A stretch of 64,000 nucleotides of DNA from Pedobacter sp. Hv1 (lineage in GTDB: Bacteria; Bacteroidota; Bacteroidia; Sphingobacteriales; Sphingobacteriaceae): assembly GCF_001412215.1 (NCBI RefSeq), contig NZ_LLWP01000004.1:682001-746000 (forward strand), written 5' to 3'. The notes under the pieces are model-generated. The model saw nothing but the letters and a program-made list of their open reading frames with translations, did no database searches and was not told the origin of the DNA. This document shows, one piece after another, positions 62,207-64,000 of this stretch. Each line of letters opens with the position of its first letter. Positions within the stretch are counted from its first letter, which is position 1. The translations under genes and the position numbers were made by a program.

Positions 62207-64000
62207 CTATTTTTTATCATTTGCTGTTTTGGCACCCGTTTCTTTTGTGCTCAGGTCTTTGATTCTGATGTTGCGGAACTGAACTGGCGAACCATGGCCA
62301 AGAAAACCGATGTGCCCACTGTCTCTAAGTAGCCCCGGATGCTGCTGCTTATCTGGCGTTCCATCCTTTTTAAACGGTGTAATATCGCCATCTAAAATTA
62401 CAGTTCCATTTAAGATCACTTTTATTTTAGGCCCTTTTGCAATTACTTCTTGGTAATTCCACTCGCCAACAGGTTTTAAGAAGCCTCTTTTGGCTGCAAT
62501 GGTGCCATAAATAGAGCCATGGTATTGGTACACATGAAGGTCTTTATAAATTGGCGCATCATTGTCTAAGATCTGTAGTTCCATACCTACATAAGCAGCA
62601 TCGCCTTCTAAAGGTGCCCTTATACCCAATCCATTGTTAGCACCAGGGGTAAGTTGAAATTCAAAACGGTAAATAAAATCACTAAATTCTTCTTTGGTAA
62701 ACAAGTTACCTCCAGAACCCTTACCAGGTTGAGGTCTGATGGCGATGTTACCATCTTCGATCACATAATCGGTGGTATTTCCTGTCCAGCTGTGCATGTT
62801 GGTACCGTCAAATAAAACTTTATAGCCTTCTTTTTTCTCTTCTGCACTCAACTCAAAAGGTTTCGGACGTGGAATTTCTCTGATGTAAATATCGCGATAA
62901 GCTACTGGCGATCCATGTGCTTGTAACTCGATCTGCTCTTCGGCAAAAATAGGTAGACTCCTGTCCCAATAATTTTCAAGGATTACATTATCGGTCACCA
63001 ATTGACCGTTCAAATAAACAGTAACACGATCCCCTTTCATCAGAATTCTGAAAGTATTCCATTCATCTAATTTATTATCGGCCACTTTAAGTGGTTTGCT
63101 CTCATTAGCTTGGTTGTTGTACAAACCACCAGAACCTACCTGAGCACCTACTTTAGTGCGGGCAAGATCCCAGATTTGTACTTGTGGTGTACCACGAAGG
63201 TAAATACCAGCATCGCCTTCTCCTTTTTTGTCGTCAATAATTTTCCAGTCTACCAACATTTCAAAATCACCATATTTTTTTGTGGTAACCAGGTTGTTGC
63301 CATGGCTCTGAAATTGCAGTTCGCCATTAATTACCTTCCAACTATCTTGTGCCTCGGCATCAGCTTTTGTTTGTGCATCTGCTAATGTTTTCGGATCCAT
63401 TTTGGCTCTTTTGATCGGATCGGCCACTAAACCTTTCCATCCCGTTAGGTCTTTGCCATTAAATACTTGTACAAATCCTTCTCCTGCCTTCATGTCTGAG
63501 ATGTACTTGCGCATGCCTTCTTTCTCGTAACCTGCATCGCCACCAGTGATCACATTGATCGTTTTATTTAACAGACCTTTTACAATATCGCCATTGTAAG
63601 TTCCTGCCATGGTAATGTTCATTACCGCATTGGCAGCAGCTTGTTGTAAGGTTGGATTATCCAAATACTGGCCAGCAAATACAATGGCATTGAAACATTT
63701 GGCCTGTTCTGCATCTTTCAAGATGGTTTGTTGTTGCATTGGGGCTTTGGCTACGGCCATTGCATTGCGGAGCAACAGCAAACGTTGTTCGGCTGCATAA
63801 TTGGCATTTTTAACCAAATACAGGTAACCTTTAAGGGCTTGATTTAAAAATTCGGCATTGTTGGTGCTACGGGCAATTTTAATCAACTCTTCAGTCGAAC
63901 TCGCATCAGTCCATGCAGATAAGGCTTCGATGCTTGCTTTTTTAGTGGCATCATCTCCTGTAGCATAGGCATTCGCCACGGCTTTTAATGATTTTTGACC
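62207..64000 (-). CDS. DUF1080 (3-keto-disaccharide hydrolase) protein, 5' end outside the window
   Basis: The frame remains open at the right edge: codons before the GTG at 63979 (reading GQKSLKA) continue past 64000, so the true start is outside. The visible part has a HEAT-like helical region (about the first 170 residues: TEELIKIARSTNNAEFLNQAL, AANAVMNITMAG) and two tandem DUF1080 jelly rolls (FVQVFNGKDLTGWKGLV...; YKVLFDGTNMHSWTGNT...). DUF1080 enzymes include 3-keto-glycoside hydrolases acting after C3 oxidation, matching the two Gfo/Idh enzymes downstream. It leads the visible part of this operon. Confidence 0.92.
   Translation of the reverse strand, partial: GQKSLKAVANAYATGDDATKKASIEALSAWTDASSTEELIKIARSTNNAEFLNQALKGYLYLVKNANYAAEQRLLLLRNAMAVAKAPMQQQTILKDAEQAKCFNAIVFAGQYLDNPTLQQAAANAVMNITMAGTYNGDIVKGLLNKTINVITGGDAGYEKEGMRKYISDMKAGEGFVQVFNGKDLTGWKGLVADPIKRAKMDPKTLADAQTKADAEAQDSWKVINGELQFQSHGNNLVTTKKYGDFEMLVDWKIIDDKKGEGDAGIYLRGTPQVQIWDLARTKVGAQVGSGGLYNNQANESKPLKVADNKLDEWNTFRILMKGDRVTVYLNGQLVTDNVILENYWDRSLPIFAEEQIELQAHGSPVAYRDIYIREIPRPKPFELSAEEKKEGYKVLFDGTNMHSWTGNTTDYVIEDGNIAIRPQPGKGSGGNLFTKEEFSDFIYRFEFQLTPGANNGLGIRAPLEGDAAYVGMELQILDNDAPIYKDLHVYQYHGSIYGTIAAKRGFLKPVGEWNYQEVIAKGPKIKVILNGTVILDGDITPFKKDGTPDKQQHPGLLRDSGHIGFLGHGSPVQFRNIRIKDLSTKETGAKTANDKK

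Overview
The window looks like a chromosomal piece of a Bacteroidota soil or freshwater glycan degrader, most likely family Sphingobacteriaceae and Pedobacter-like. The evidence is AT-rich DNA, start codons without Shine-Dalgarno sequences, several promoters fitting the Bacteroidota TAnnTTTG type, three SusC/SusD pairs, and many secreted glycosidases and lipoproteins. The family assignment is inference from gene style; no 16S gene is present.

Layout. 1-6850: housekeeping genes (start of gatB, alaS, a MerR regulator, an L,D-transpeptidase, a YceI protein, tRNA-Arg). 7066-12945: a SusC/SusD/DUF1735 uptake locus without enzymes. 12998-16472: an unknown exported protein, mscL, a 970-base non-coding stretch with structured RNA candidates, an orphan LytTR response regulator and a divergent receiver-like protein. 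16575-21724: aldo/keto reductase, EamA exporter, a double-glycine leader peptide, a TlpA-like thioredoxin, mannonate dehydratase. 22055-41094: polysaccharide utilisation locus 1 (GH88, PL, GH2, GH18, acetyltransferase-like protein, GH2-malectin, lipoprotein, SusD, SusC, chimeric membrane regulator, divergent PL6), aimed at a uronate-rich glycan. 41100-45527: small metabolic and regulatory genes. 45647-57391: locus 2 (second chimeric regulator, GH2, GH5, SusC, SusD, PKD lipoprotein, GH128), probably for a beta-glucan. 57711-59330: an unknown gene, degraded sequence and two tandem tRNA-Pro genes. 59632-64000: two Gfo/Idh/MocA oxidoreductases and a DUF1080 protein, a likely 3-keto-glycoside pathway, running off the window end.

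Two regulatory systems stand out. First, five copies of a composite element (two imperfect 14-bp direct repeats 23 bp apart, a conserved CCTT-starting spacer, and a TAnnTT box exactly 33 bp after the start of the second repeat) precede susC at 7173, mscL, two ORF-free stretches rich in hairpins, and the receiver-like gene. The orphan LytTR regulator lies between the copies and is the best candidate to bind them. Two of the hairpins appear homologous, with compensatory stem changes.

Second, two paralogous proteins fuse a 7TMR-DISM sensor, seven membrane helices and a coiled coil to the zinc-ribbon/helix-turn-helix half of an IS1595-type transposase. Each lies immediately upstream of a polysaccharide locus, and the two downstream promoters share about 70 bp of alignable sequence including AAGCGTATY. 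This suggests a domesticated transposase DNA-binding module used as a membrane-tethered regulator of glycan loci.
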